From NCBI GenBank assembly GCA_002320485.1, contig DCKW01000007.1:1-32602 (forward strand): a DNA stretch of 32,602 nt, written 5' to 3'. The notes beneath the pieces were generated by a model. It did not search any database and had not been told where the DNA came from. It was given only the letters and a program-made list of their open reading frames with translations. Shown one piece after another: positions 1 to 8,783 of the stretch (within the stretch, counting starts at the first letter, position 1; each line of letters opens with the position of its first letter). The translations under genes were made by a program, and so were the position numbers. Source of the stretch: Micavibrio sp. UBA1664 (lineage in GTDB: Bacteria; Pseudomonadota; Alphaproteobacteria; Micavibrionales; UBA1664).

Positions 1-470
1 CAGCCATCATGTCGACCGCTTCGGGGACATTATTGGCACCGTCGGCTATTCTTGCCGAAAACATTCTAAAACCTGTGTGGAACTTGAAGGATAAATCGCT
101 TTTACTGGCGTTGCGTTTATGTGTTTTGGGTTTTGCAGTGGTTGTTCTTGGTTATGCCTATCTTAGCGCCAGTGCAGGTTTGTCCATTTTTGAGATGGTA
201 GAAAACGCCTATTTATTACCGTTATGCGGCGCATTTGTTCCCTTGGTTTTCGGTATATACTGGTCGAAGTCAAGCAAGGCGGGCGCACTCGCCTCTATTT
301 TTTGCGGTGTCGGTAGCTGGGCCGTTTTAGAGGTTTTGGCCTTTCAGGCCGCCGCCAATGATATGGATCCGATGATCGTACCGCCTCAATTGGCCGGTGT
401 CATTATCGCGGCCCTAGCAATGGTGGTGGGTAGCCTAGTTCGGCCTGATACGATTAAGCCGGAGGAGTAA
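1..470 (+). CDS. Sodium:solute symporter family protein, C-terminal part (cut by window start)
   Basis: This is the 3' end of a membrane transporter whose start lies before the window; the reading frame is already open at base 3. The first visible residues, AIMSTASGTLLAPSAIL, match the conserved MSTA segment of the SSS (Na+/solute symporter, PutP/PanF-like) family. About four hydrophobic segments follow, including LCVLGFAVVVLGYAYL, LLPLCGAFVPLVFGIYW and a glycine/alanine-rich helix before the charged tail. Family knowledge says such proteins import a solute with Na+ across the inner membrane; the substrate cannot be told from this fragment. It converges on uvrC with only 8 bases between stop codons. 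Family assignment is fairly sure. Confidence 0.8.
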   Translation, partial: AIMSTASGTLLAPSAILAENILKPVWNLKDKSLLLALRLCVLGFAVVVLGYAYLSASAGLSIFEMVENAYLLPLCGAFVPLVFGIYWSKSSKAGALASIFCGVGSWAVLEVLAFQAAANDMDPMIVPPQLAGVIIAALAMVVGSLVRPDTIKPEE

Positions 471-478
471 ACCCGAAA

Positions 479-2323
479 CTACCCGTGAAAATAATGGTAT
501 ATTTTTTCCGCGAATGCATTTGATATCCCTTCTACTTTTTGCAGGTCTATCAAGGCGGCACGCGCCACCGCTTTACCCGATCCGAAATGGGTCAGAAGGG
601 CTTTTTTGCGTTTTGGGCCAATGCCTGGCACGTCGTCAAGTGGCGATTTTTCGATCGTTTTGGCGCGTCTTACACGCATGGAACCGATGGCAAAACGATG
701 TGCCTCGTCCCGCAGGCGTTGCAGGTAAAACAGACCCACATCATTGGGCGGAAGGCGAAAAGGCGTGCGCCCGTTCATATAAAAATCCTCGCGGCCCGCA
801 TTACGGTCAGGCCCTTTGGCAATAGAGACAAGCGTCACGTCATTTAATATGCCCAGCTCATCCAAAATCTCTGTAACGGAGGATAACTGCCCTTTGCCGC
901 CGTCGATCATAACTATATCCGGCCATGTCTCATGCCCCTTACCACGGCCTTCATCGAGCGCATGACCAAATCGACGCCTCATCACCTCGCGCATCCCGCC
1001 ATAATCATCGCTTGCCTCAGTATCTTTCAAATTAAATTTGCGGTATTGGCTTTTTTGAAAGCCGTCGGGTGACGCGACAATCATGGCGCCCAACATATGA
1101 TCCCCGCCGGTGTGGGAGTTATCGTAAACCTCAATACGTTGCGGCGGGGACGGAAGGTCGAATATATTCTGCACACGTTTCAAACCATCCATATCACTGG
1201 TCTTGCGGGCTTTGTGCCGGTCCAGAGAAGAAGCGGCATTACGCTCCGCCATCTCGGTGATTTGCCGTTTTTCGCCGCGGGTCGGTTTGGTAATTGTCAC
1301 TTTGCGATTGGCTTGAACGGAGAGAGCCTGTGCCAGAATATCGTTTTCAGATGGTATAACGTTCACAAAAATGCACGGCATAACAGGATGTTTTGTATAA
1401 AATTCGATCATAAACTGCGATAATATATCGCCAATTTCCTCATCTTCCCCTGTTTTCGGAAAATGCGTCTGGTTGCCGAAATTTTGTCCGTTACGAATGA
1501 AAAAAACAGACACGCACATAAATCCGGCCTCCGCAACAATTGCAAAGATATCCGCATCCTTGACGTGGGTAAGGTTGATAATCTGGGACGCCTGCAGCGC
1601 GCGCAGGGCGTGTATGCGGTCACGATACTTGGCGGCGGTCTCATAATCCTGTCTCTCGGATGCGATTTTCATACGATCGGCAAGCTCGCCCTGAATATCA
1701 TCGCCCCGTCCTTCCAGAAAATCTTTCGTCTGGCGTACTTGTGCGGCATAGTCCTCCTTACTGACGTAACCGACGCAAGGGGCGGTGCATTGTTTGATAT
1801 GATATTGCAGGCAAGGGCGTTTCCGGTTCGCAAAATAGGTATCGGTACAATTTCGGATCTGAAAAACCTTTTGAATAGTGTTGAGGGTTTTGTTGACCGC
1901 TCCTGCACTGGCAAACGGGCCATAATATTCTCCTTTTTTTGTTTTGGCTCCACGATATTTGATTGCACGCGGATAATCATGATCGGTATTCATAAAAATA
2001 TACGGATACGCCTTATCATCCGTCATCATGACATTATAAACCGGTTTCAATTCCTTGATCATATTGAATTCAAGCAATAGGGCTTCCAACTCGGTATGTG
2101 TCTCGACAAATTCCATTTTGCGTGTTTCGGAAATCATGCGTTTAAGGCGCATCGGCAATTTGTCCGGACGTGTGTAACTGGCAACGCGGCTGGACAGGTT
2201 TTTTGCTTTACCGACATATAAAACTTTGCCGGACTCATCCAGCATCCGATACACACCTGGTGTTTGACCAAGTGTGCTTTGATAGGATTTAATGGTTTTT
2301 ATGCCTAGTTCTAGCGGTTTCAT
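479..2323 (-). CDS. uvrC: UvrABC system protein C (excinuclease subunit C)
   Basis: UvrC makes both incisions (3' then 5') around a bulky lesion after UvrB is loaded, in nucleotide excision repair. The 614-residue length is typical. Domains in order: an N-terminal GIY-YIG nuclease (PGVYRMLDESGKVLYVGKAK, about residues 23-42); a cysteine cluster near 158-182; a UVR motif (about 215-250, DYETAAKYRDRI) that contacts UvrB; the RNase H-like C-terminal nuclease with RIEVYDNSHTGG and IVMIDGGKGQLSS carrying catalytic acidic residues; and two helix-hairpin-helix motifs at the end (DDVPGIGPKRKKALL, then KVEGISNAFAEKI). The start ATG is preceded by GGGTG. Its partner uvrB lies at 18.5-20.6 kb, so the two are not in one operon. 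Confidence 0.97.
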   Translation of the reverse strand: MKPLELGIKTIKSYQSTLGQTPGVYRMLDESGKVLYVGKAKNLSSRVASYTRPDKLPMRLKRMISETRKMEFVETHTELEALLLEFNMIKELKPVYNVMMTDDKAYPYIFMNTDHDYPRAIKYRGAKTKKGEYYGPFASAGAVNKTLNTIQKVFQIRNCTDTYFANRKRPCLQYHIKQCTAPCVGYVSKEDYAAQVRQTKDFLEGRGDDIQGELADRMKIASERQDYETAAKYRDRIHALRALQASQIINLTHVKDADIFAIVAEAGFMCVSVFFIRNGQNFGNQTHFPKTGEDEEIGDILSQFMIEFYTKHPVMPCIFVNVIPSENDILAQALSVQANRKVTITKPTRGEKRQITEMAERNAASSLDRHKARKTSDMDGLKRVQNIFDLPSPPQRIEVYDNSHTGGDHMLGAMIVASPDGFQKSQYRKFNLKDTEASDDYGGMREVMRRRFGHALDEGRGKGHETWPDIVMIDGGKGQLSSVTEILDELGILNDVTLVSIAKGPDRNAGREDFYMNGRTPFRLPPNDVGLFYLQRLRDEAHRFAIGSMRVRRAKTIEKSPLDDVPGIGPKRKKALLTHFGSGKAVARAALIDLQKVEGISNAFAEKIYHYFHG

Positions 2324-2523
2324 ACATACACCCGTATGGTTTTTAGGATTATTCTCTTAATAATATAGATTTTAATGTTGGGTATAACACCCTGCTTATC
2401 CACTGATTTTTATAGTTAAATATTATGCAATGATGCGTTTTAACATCCAATAATAGTAATACCAATGGATATGCAACTTTAAATTGTATATAACGGTTTT
2501 ATTACTAAAGGGAATAGAGGAAA

Positions 2524-3186
2524 ATGACTAAAAAGACAAGATTCCATATATTATGCGCCTATACTGATGACATCCTTTACGAAGGGTGGTTTTCTTCTCA
2601 AAAAGAATGTGTTGAAACGGCGGTGGCGGAACATATTAATCTGGACGGTGCCGATTTAACGGGTATCAATCTGGCAAATGCAAATTTGGATGACGCACAA
2701 ATGGCAGGCGTCATCTTGAACGGGGCCAATTTAAATGGTGCCAACCTTTCGGAATGTGTGTTTGATAACGCACAAATGGTTGGCGCAGATTTGAGCCATG
2801 CTTGCTTTGCACTGTCATCACTAATGAATGTGGATATGACGGCGGCAAGTTTTTCCGCGACGGAGGTTATAGATGCTGTAATCAGCGGTTGCCGCTTCTC
2901 CTGCCCGTCGGTGTTCGGTACTGCATTCCATAAGGCGGCAGTATTTAAGGGATGCCGTTTTATTCATGATACAAAGGGTGATTTCATCATGGATAAACCC
3001 CCTGTTATTATACAGGGGCTGACGCGTGATATTGTTTATCTGGATCATATTATAAAGGTCGGTTCGGAATTCATCGCTAAAGGCGACCTGATTGCCACAG
3101 GGGACCGACATCTGGAGTTTTTATACGGCCGGGAAATCGCATCGTTTCTACGCCCTGTTTTATACGAAACTATGGCAAGCCTCTAA
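2524..3186 (+). CDS. Pentapeptide repeat protein
   Basis: A 220-residue protein with a short pentapeptide-repeat block at about residues 38-125 (INLDGADLTGINLANANLDD, then NGANLNGANLSECVFDNAQM), following the A(D/N)LXX pattern that folds into a right-handed quadrilateral beta helix. The repeats degrade toward residue 125 and a non-repeat C-terminal region of about 95 residues follows. No signal peptide or membrane segment is visible, so it is probably cytoplasmic. The start is supported by AGAGGA a few bases upstream. Pentapeptide proteins have varied roles, including gyrase protection in the Qnr group, but this repeat block is too short and irregular to claim that. The molecular function is unknown. 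Confidence 0.85.
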   Translation: MTKKTRFHILCAYTDDILYEGWFSSQKECVETAVAEHINLDGADLTGINLANANLDDAQMAGVILNGANLNGANLSECVFDNAQMVGADLSHACFALSSLMNVDMTAASFSATEVIDAVISGCRFSCPSVFGTAFHKAAVFKGCRFIHDTKGDFIMDKPPVIIQGLTRDIVYLDHIIKVGSEFIAKGDLIATGDRHLEFLYGREIASFLRPVLYETMASL

Positions 3187-3227
3187 TTTTTTTAACAGAT
3201 GAATAGGGAATTATCACAATTACCCCA

Positions 3228-3256
3228 TTGCCATAGTCGTCTGGGTCATTTATAAA
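3228..3256 (+). promoter_or_regulatory. Sigma-70-type promoter of tRNA-Leu
   Basis: TTGCCA at 3228-3233 and TATAAA at 3251-3256 each match the housekeeping consensus in five of six bases and are separated by exactly 17 bases. The predicted transcription start is near 3263, about six bases before the tRNA 5' end, consistent with an independently transcribed tRNA gene. Confidence 0.7.
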
Positions 3257-3268
3257 AAAATCTGGTTT

Positions 3269-3355
3269 GGGCCCGTGGCGGAATCGGTAGACGCTGCAGA
3301 CTTAAAATCTGTTGTCCGTATGGACGTGCGGGTTCAATTCCCGCCGGGCCCACCA
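3269..3355 (+). tRNA. tRNA-Leu (anticodon UAA)
   Basis: An 87-nt class II tRNA. The 7-bp acceptor stem pairs GGGCCCG (3269-3275) with CGGGCCC (3345-3351), followed by discriminator A and an encoded CCA. The D arm carries GGTAGA. The anticodon loop CTTAAAA has TAA at its centre, flanked by a 5-bp stem. A long variable arm (GTCCGTATGGAC) and a perfect T stem (GCGGG/CCCGC) with loop TTCAATT follow. It reads UUA and, by wobble, UUG codons. It stands alone and not in a tRNA cluster. Confidence 0.97.
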
Positions 3356-3411
3356 TTTATTTAGATAATTTTTCGCTCTATCTGGAATAATCTGAAGTAT
3401 AAATAAACGAT

Positions 3412-6228
3412 TTATTCCACCAAGAGGTTACCATCTATGATGAGGCTGTCGAGGTCGAGAGTGGTATTGCCATACAGATGAACCGCTGTCTGGAAATTTT
3501 CCCCGTTTGCGCTTCCGTCGGTATCAATCTGTAATTGCATCCCGCCATTGCCGGAGACAAGTCTTACAAAATCATGAATGTCATCGCTCATACTATCGTA
3601 ACCGCTTAATACATCGCGGAAATCCAAAATATCGCCCTCGGTTGCGTCAAAATCGGTAATAATATCGGCAGCATTGAAGACGGTTGCGGATTGAAACACA
3701 AACGTATCGGCCCCATCGCCACCCGTCAGCAGGTTTTGAGCAGGAGATCCGTAAATAACATCATCAAGGGCCGTGCCGTCAACGCGCCCATCACCGTTGA
3801 AATCGTAGAGGAAGCTGTAGATAGCACCGGAATTTGTCTGTCCGCCATTCGTATCACCCGGCGCATTAACGATCAAAGTATCGCCAATAACTTGAGATAG
3901 GCGTCCAAAATTATTAAATCCTGTATCTATGTCTATGTTTGGATTACTGACTGTTGCAATCAGATCACCCGTTGCAAATTCATATAAATATACCGCACCG
4001 TACGTATCATCATCAAAAGGATGATTAACAATTAATGTGTCGCCTTCTTTGTAAAAATCGGATGAAAACCCTTCATTTGTATTTGGTGTGGGGTTTTCAA
4101 TGGAGTAAACCAGATTTCCTGTTGTCAGGTCATAAGCATATAGTGTTCCGGAATTGGTATAACCGCCGTTTGTATCATAAGCATTGGAGATGAACAGTAA
4201 CCCGTCAATTTCTTGAGTATATTCCCCAAAAATTTCGCTGTCGCCCGGTGTGGGGTTTTCAATGGCGCGTATCAAATCGCCCGTTGTCGCATCATATAAA
4301 TAAATTGAGCCTGAGTTTGTATGGCCGTTATTGGTATCATAGGGAGAAGATACTACTAACGTATTACCCATAAGAACCATATTATCGCCAAATATTTCGC
4401 CTGTTTCAGGCGTCGGATTGGTGATAGTTTTTAACAAAGTGCCTGTTGCTATATCGTACATATAAATTGCACCTGAGTCGCTAAATCCTCCATTGTCATC
4501 ATAGTTTGCCGATACAAACATTATGTTGTTGCCGGTTACAACAATCTCCCATCCAAAATAATCATTTGTGGCGGGAGTTGGATTTGCAATTGTACGGATT
4601 AAATTGCCTGTATTTTTATCATATAAAAAGAGTGCACCGGAACCGTCAAAACCACTATTGCGATCTGTACTGCTGACCGCAATGACTGTATCGCCAAATG
4701 TCCCGACATAACTAAATGATTCATAGTTTCTTGGAGATGGATTGACAAATCGGGTAAGAAGGTTACCTGATTGCAAATCATAAAAGTAAAGTTCTCCAGA
4801 GCTTGTAAAGCCGCTACCACTATTAGCTGCCCAAACTATTAAAGTGTCATTATCTATAGTTAATCTAGATTGGCCGAAATAGTCATTGGTTCCCGGATAG
4901 GGGTTCAAAAGCGTATGGACTAGATTTCCCGTCTCGACATCAAATATATAAACTGCTCCCGCTTTATTAAATCCGCCTACATTTTGTGTATAATTTGAAA
5001 CCACAAAATAATCTTCATTATGTGTCGTATATTGCCCAAAATTTCCGTACGCAGCTGGTGTAGGATTTTCAAAATGCTGTAACAGGGCGCCTGTTTGTAA
5101 ATCAAACATGTATATGGCGCCAGATTGATTAAATCCATTATTATTGTCACGATACACACTAACAAGGACAGTGTTATCCTGAATTTCAAAATGTGAATTA
5201 TAATACTCTGCCTGTCCAAATCTTTCATTTGCCCCGGGATCAGGGTTTTGTACAGTGGAGAGAAGATCGCCCGTATTGGCATCATAAATATATATTACGC
5301 CGGAATTGCTGAACCCATTGTTCGTATCTGTTGGCACTGATACAATCAGCTTATCCTCCACTAAGCGAACCTGTTCAGCACCGTATCCGTTTGTGTAACC
5401 GAATTTAGCATTCGTATTAGGATTAGGATTTTCAATAGTTCGGATTAAATCTCCCGTAACCATATCATACATATGAATAGCGCCGGAATTGCTGAGTCCG
5501 TTATTGGTGTCATTGGGATCTAGAGCAAATAAAGTTGTACCACTAATAAGTGTATTTAGCCCATAGATTCCATTTGCTGTCGGCGTTGGATTTTGGTGAG
5601 TGGCGTAAAAAGATGCGCTTTCCTGCGGCGCATCGGGGAACAAATCCTTAAACCATGGCGGAGTATTTTTGGTACCACCTTTTACAATGGGTGCAACGGT
5701 TTCTGTCGCTAATCCTTGCGGTATTTTACTTGTCGTATGGATTTTATATGCGGTGTTGCTGAAACCAAGGGGGCCGGCGGCTTTGATATTATCCATTCCG
5801 CCCAGGGCCGTTAGAGCTTTGGTAGTAAGAGCTGTCGGGGCGGAGACAAATTCCGATAAAACCGTATCTGTTTGCGATGGTGTAAAGCTGTCTTGAGATG
5901 ACACGGCATTACGGACGAAAGGCGAATTGCTTAAGTTTTGAACAAAATTCTCGTTTTCAGTCAAAATTGAATAAAACATGTCGTCGCCATAGAGAGCGGG
6001 AATATCGACAGGAGTTTTTGATTTTGAGGTACTATCATCTGGGTCTTGCGGTTTTTCCTTTGCCGCTGCCTCTACAGGCGGGGTTTCGAAATAAATTTCG
6101 ACCCCTGCGTACAGCAAGTTTTCCTCTATTGCAATATCCTGATGAATGAGCAGTGTGTCATCATTATCATTGATGGTATCTGCACTGTGCGCGCTTTGAG
6201 ACGGTATCGTTTCCGTAATATCAGTCAT
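3412..6228 (-). CDS. Large secreted beta-propeller-like repeat protein with type I secretion C-terminal domain
   Basis: A 938-residue acidic protein without an N-terminal signal peptide. Residues 1-210 are low-complexity. Residues about 212-808 hold ten complete copies and one partial copy of a repeat of roughly 57 residues with the pattern DTNNGFxNSGAIYxYDxxTG followed by LIRTIxNPxPxTNxxFG. The spacing and the hydrophobic/GDxL pattern resemble blades of PQQ- or FG-GAP-type beta-propellers. A linker with DFNGDGRVDG (calcium-binding-like) leads to the C-terminal block of about 105 residues beginning LTGGDGADTFVF, then AADIITDFDATEGDILDFRD. This is the hallmark of RTX/VCA0849-type type I secretion targets, recognised by an ABC exporter from their C-terminus. 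No exporter genes are in the window. Likely extracellular or surface-associated; ligand unknown. Confidence 0.85.
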   Translation of the reverse strand: MTDITETIPSQSAHSADTINDNDDTLLIHQDIAIEENLLYAGVEIYFETPPVEAAAKEKPQDPDDSTSKSKTPVDIPALYGDDMFYSILTENENFVQNLSNSPFVRNAVSSQDSFTPSQTDTVLSEFVSAPTALTTKALTALGGMDNIKAAGPLGFSNTAYKIHTTSKIPQGLATETVAPIVKGGTKNTPPWFKDLFPDAPQESASFYATHQNPTPTANGIYGLNTLISGTTLFALDPNDTNNGLSNSGAIHMYDMVTGDLIRTIENPNPNTNAKFGYTNGYGAEQVRLVEDKLIVSVPTDTNNGFSNSGVIYIYDANTGDLLSTVQNPDPGANERFGQAEYYNSHFEIQDNTVLVSVYRDNNNGFNQSGAIYMFDLQTGALLQHFENPTPAAYGNFGQYTTHNEDYFVVSNYTQNVGGFNKAGAVYIFDVETGNLVHTLLNPYPGTNDYFGQSRLTIDNDTLIVWAANSGSGFTSSGELYFYDLQSGNLLTRFVNPSPRNYESFSYVGTFGDTVIAVSSTDRNSGFDGSGALFLYDKNTGNLIRTIANPTPATNDYFGWEIVVTGNNIMFVSANYDDNGGFSDSGAIYMYDIATGTLLKTITNPTPETGEIFGDNMVLMGNTLVVSSPYDTNNGHTNSGSIYLYDATTGDLIRAIENPTPGDSEIFGEYTQEIDGLLFISNAYDTNGGYTNSGTLYAYDLTTGNLVYSIENPTPNTNEGFSSDFYKEGDTLIVNHPFDDDTYGAVYLYEFATGDLIATVSNPNIDIDTGFNNFGRLSQVIGDTLIVNAPGDTNGGQTNSGAIYSFLYDFNGDGRVDGTALDDVIYGSPAQNLLTGGDGADTFVFQSATVFNAADIITDFDATEGDILDFRDVLSGYDSMSDDIHDFVRLVSGNGGMQLQIDTDGSANGENFQTAVHLYGNTTLDLDSLIIDGNLLVE

Positions 6229-6315
6229 AAATCAACAAATCTCTCAGTTTTATCTCTACTTAGTATAAAATTTTATGTTTAAAGGTTTGTTAATTTTTTA
6301 TGGTAATAGAGACAA

Positions 6316-7356
6316 TCAGGATTTTTCAGTCAAATCGGGTTTTATGGCTTCTGACACATCAACATCTGTGAAAATGATGATTGCGGATATAAGAGCGAGG
6401 AGAGCCAATAGGATACCGGCTTGAATCCAGTGGGATTGACGGGCTTGCTTTTGCTCGAAAAATGTACGCGGGCGAATGCCCATTAAGGCCAACACCGCTT
6501 GTGAGGATAATCCGATACAAACGAGGTTGGTTATCAACAGCAGGGCGCTGTCCCATGCAAAATGATAATCACCATGTCCTGCGAATAAGCCAACTGCCGC
6601 GGCAGGCGGGAGGAGGGCGACAGACACCATCACTCCGACTAGGGCGGAGGAAACACCTGTGGTCATTGACAACACCGCCGCCGCCCCGGATGCTAATGCA
6701 ACGATCATTGTCGCAAAGTCGATGGTCGTTCTTTCCATCAGTTGGTCGCTAGTAAAATCAATTTCTGCGAAATATCCGACAACTATACAAGGAATGATTG
6801 CGGCAACAAGTCCACCAAAACTGGTTTTAAGCGAACTGAAAACCATTTCCTTGTCACCTAAAGACGTTCCGAAAGTCAACGCCAGGTTAGGGCTTAGCAA
6901 GGGAGCAATAACCATAGCGGCAATTACAAATGCTACGTTATCCTGTAAAAGCCCGACCGCGGCGACAATGGTGGATAACAAAACCATCATGTAATATAGA
7001 CGGTCGCCACGCGCGCCGTTAGATACTTCCTGATAGAGTTCTTCCCGTGTTAGTGATTTGCGCCAATGAAATTTTTGCTTGAGCGGATCTTCATTTTCGG
7101 GAATATCATGTTTAGGGACAGAGGCCTCGATAGGAAGAAGTACTGCCCGCCATTCCGTTTCATCCTGAAGATTGTTTTGTATACTGTCCAGCACATCCTG
7201 TTGCGACGAACGGTCGACAACGATTGAAACTGTTCTCCTTCCGTCCTCGTTTTTTGGGGTCCACCAGGTATCAACAGCATTATAATTATCGGCAATATTC
7301 ATCAGGGTTCGTTTGCGTTCCGCCGGAATCGTAACCTGTATCAAGCGCAGGGCCAT
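6316..7356 (-). CDS. DUF389 family integral membrane protein
   Basis: A 346-residue protein with a soluble ferredoxin-like N-terminal region (about 1-110) and about seven membrane segments (near 121-137, 141-163, 178-197, 213-231, 236-260, 268-292, 311-330). The conserved DUF389 signatures are present: AAMVIAPLLSPNLALTFG and VSVALLPPAAAVGLF. The function of DUF389 proteins is not established. The start codon has only a weak upstream GAAAG. It ends 87 bases before the start of the secreted repeat protein, on the same strand, but nothing indicates a functional link. Confidence 0.88.
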   Translation of the reverse strand: MALRLIQVTIPAERKRTLMNIADNYNAVDTWWTPKNEDGRRTVSIVVDRSSQQDVLDSIQNNLQDETEWRAVLLPIEASVPKHDIPENEDPLKQKFHWRKSLTREELYQEVSNGARGDRLYYMMVLLSTIVAAVGLLQDNVAFVIAAMVIAPLLSPNLALTFGTSLGDKEMVFSSLKTSFGGLVAAIIPCIVVGYFAEIDFTSDQLMERTTIDFATMIVALASGAAAVLSMTTGVSSALVGVMVSVALLPPAAAVGLFAGHGDYHFAWDSALLLITNLVCIGLSSQAVLALMGIRPRTFFEQKQARQSHWIQAGILLALLALISAIIIFTDVDVSEAIKPDLTEKS

Positions 7357-7451
7357 TTAAAAAGCTTTCAAAAATTCTTGCAAAGTAAAATTCTCTCATG
7401 CTAGGGTGCGCGAAAGTAAAAGAAAAAACAAGCATGATGTTTTTTAAAGGA

Positions 7452-7478
7452 ACGGTGAGGATGCCACATCATCACCGT
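7452..7478 (+). repeat. Imperfect inverted repeat in the bactofilin 5' region
   Basis: ACGGTGAGGATG (7452-7463) and CATCATCACCGT (7467-7478) pair over 12 positions with one mismatch around a 3-base loop. No T tract follows, so it is not a standard terminator. It lies 49 bases upstream of the bactofilin start and could be an mRNA leader hairpin or a protein-binding site. Confidence 0.45.
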
Positions 7479-7527
7479 ATTATTGGATTAAGACATAAAG
7501 AGAAACCAACCATAAAGGTGATGACAT

Positions 7528-8166
7528 ATGTTTCATAAACAGAATATTCCCGCGTCTGCCCCTCCAAAGACGGATGACACCACACGGGAAACCGATACTG
7601 CCGAGGCAAACGAAAACAAGGAAAGCAATACTATGAGCGATACGCAAACACCAGAGACTTCATCACAACCAAAACCAAATCCGTCACCTTTTGGCCGTCC
7701 GTCCATTCCGGGGCAGTCAATGGCATATGGTACCGCCGCTACACGCACACATACAGAAGGCCGTACATTGACAATCGGTCAGGGCATCACACTTTCCGGG
7801 GAAATTGAAAACTGCGACCAGTTGCTGGTTGAAGGAACGGTCGAGGCTACATTAAACGGTGCTAAACTATTGGATATTGCTGAATCCGGTGTTTTTTACG
7901 GTTCTGTTGATATAGAGGAAGCTGTTATTGCGGGTCGTTTTGAAGGTGACTTGACTGTTGATGGTCGTGTAACGATTGAGGCGACAGGCATTGTGATAGG
8001 AACAATGACATACCGTGAGTTGACTGTTGAGGCAGGCGCGACAATCGAGGGGAAAATCTCTTCCTTTGCATCGGCTAATGCGAAAAAAGAAAGCTCGACA
8101 ACGGATTTTTCAAAATTGAAAGAAGCGTCGAAGAAGACTGATAATAAAAAGGCAAGTGCGGCTTAA
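7528..8166 (+). CDS. Bactofilin-family cytoskeletal protein
   Basis: A 212-residue protein whose central region (about residues 74-180) is a bactofilin (polymer-forming cytoskeletal) domain: TLTIGQGITLSGEIENCDQL, then VEGTVEAT, FYGSVDIEEAVIAGRFEGDL and TVEAGATIEGKIS. These short glycine-containing beta strands form a right-handed beta helix that polymerises without nucleotides. The proline- and threonine-rich N-terminal tail (1-70) and lysine-rich C-terminal tail are typical disordered flanks. Bactofilins scaffold cell-shape and envelope enzymes at the inner membrane. The start is supported by AAAGGTG seven bases upstream. A second ATG at 7633 is preceded by AAGGA about ten bases upstream and could give a form shorter by 35 residues. 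Confidence 0.92.
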   Translation: MFHKQNIPASAPPKTDDTTRETDTAEANENKESNTMSDTQTPETSSQPKPNPSPFGRPSIPGQSMAYGTAATRTHTEGRTLTIGQGITLSGEIENCDQLLVEGTVEATLNGAKLLDIAESGVFYGSVDIEEAVIAGRFEGDLTVDGRVTIEATGIVIGTMTYRELTVEAGATIEGKISSFASANAKKESSTTDFSKLKEASKKTDNKKASAA

Positions 8167-8180
8167 ACAACCATCAATAA

Positions 8181-8220
8181 AAAATACTTAACATATTGTT
8201 AATAATGTGTTAGGTATTTT
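8181..8220 (+). terminator. Probable intrinsic terminator after the bactofilin gene
   Basis: Arms at 8181-8197 and 8204-8220 pair over 17 positions with only two G:T-type mismatches around a 6-base loop, and the right arm ends in TTTT. The stem is AT-rich and the T run is short, so efficiency is uncertain. It begins 15 bases after the bactofilin stop. Confidence 0.55.
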
Positions 8221-8222
8221 GC

Positions 8223-8783
8223 ATGGTTTATAATTTGCATAATACAAAAATGAAACCGATACAAATCAAAATGCGGGCTGTTCCTGCATTCATGTTCAAC
8301 TTGGCCGGTATTGTTCTGGTCATGGGGGCTATGAAAACAATACAATTCGGATTATCCGTTTATCCTTATGCCGATACGCATTTATCATTTTCCGATAATG
8401 TGAAAAAATTGTCCCTTGTCCAACAGGCAATGGCAATGCCTGATTCTTTGCAAGACTGGGATCAGAAAGATCTTGAAATCCTGTTACGGCAACCGCAAGT
8501 GAAACGCGATGAAAAAATAGTGCAATCTTGGCATTATCATGGTGAAAGCTGCGCTCTTGATATTTATTTCGATGGTAAAAAAACAAATCCTGATTATGTT
8601 GAATTTCGCCCTTTAAGCATGAATCACGACATTCAGGTTCAGTATGAGTCCGCGGATGCGGGTACGATGAAGCTATATTGTTTGAAAGATGTATTGGAAG
8701 CACAAGGTGTTGACACACCTGCAAGCTATGCCCGCCAACCTTTGCCAAGTTGGGAAAGTCCGTATAAAAAGCTAGGGGCGTAG
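8223..8783 (+). CDS. Hypothetical protein with one N-terminal membrane anchor
   Basis: A 186-residue protein I do not recognise. Residues about 19-40 (AVPAFMFNLAGIVLVMGAM) form one hydrophobic segment after a lysine-rich start, consistent with an anchor or uncleaved signal. The rest is polar, with two cysteines (CALDIYF and YCLKD), and would be periplasmic under the positive-inside rule. The start is uncertain: the ATG at 8223 sits two bases after a terminator-like hairpin and has no ribosome site, and ATGs at 8250 (MKPIQIKM) or 8271 are alternatives. Its 3' end overlaps that of the convergent P-loop gene by 12 bases. Confidence 0.7.
   Translation: MVYNLHNTKMKPIQIKMRAVPAFMFNLAGIVLVMGAMKTIQFGLSVYPYADTHLSFSDNVKKLSLVQQAMAMPDSLQDWDQKDLEILLRQPQVKRDEKIVQSWHYHGESCALDIYFDGKKTNPDYVEFRPLSMNHDIQVQYESADAGTMKLYCLKDVLEAQGVDTPASYARQPLPSWESPYKKLGA

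Noticed and set aside
1463..2080. Long plus-strand open frame (205 aa) opposite uvrC
   Set aside because: It lies entirely antisense to the well-conserved uvrC coding region, has no ribosome site and shows no recognisable domain.
3356..3411. Terminator for the tRNA-Leu gene
   Set aside because: Only a weak 8-bp AT stem with a loop of about 20 bases (GGAATAA/TTATTCC) is present, with no T run.
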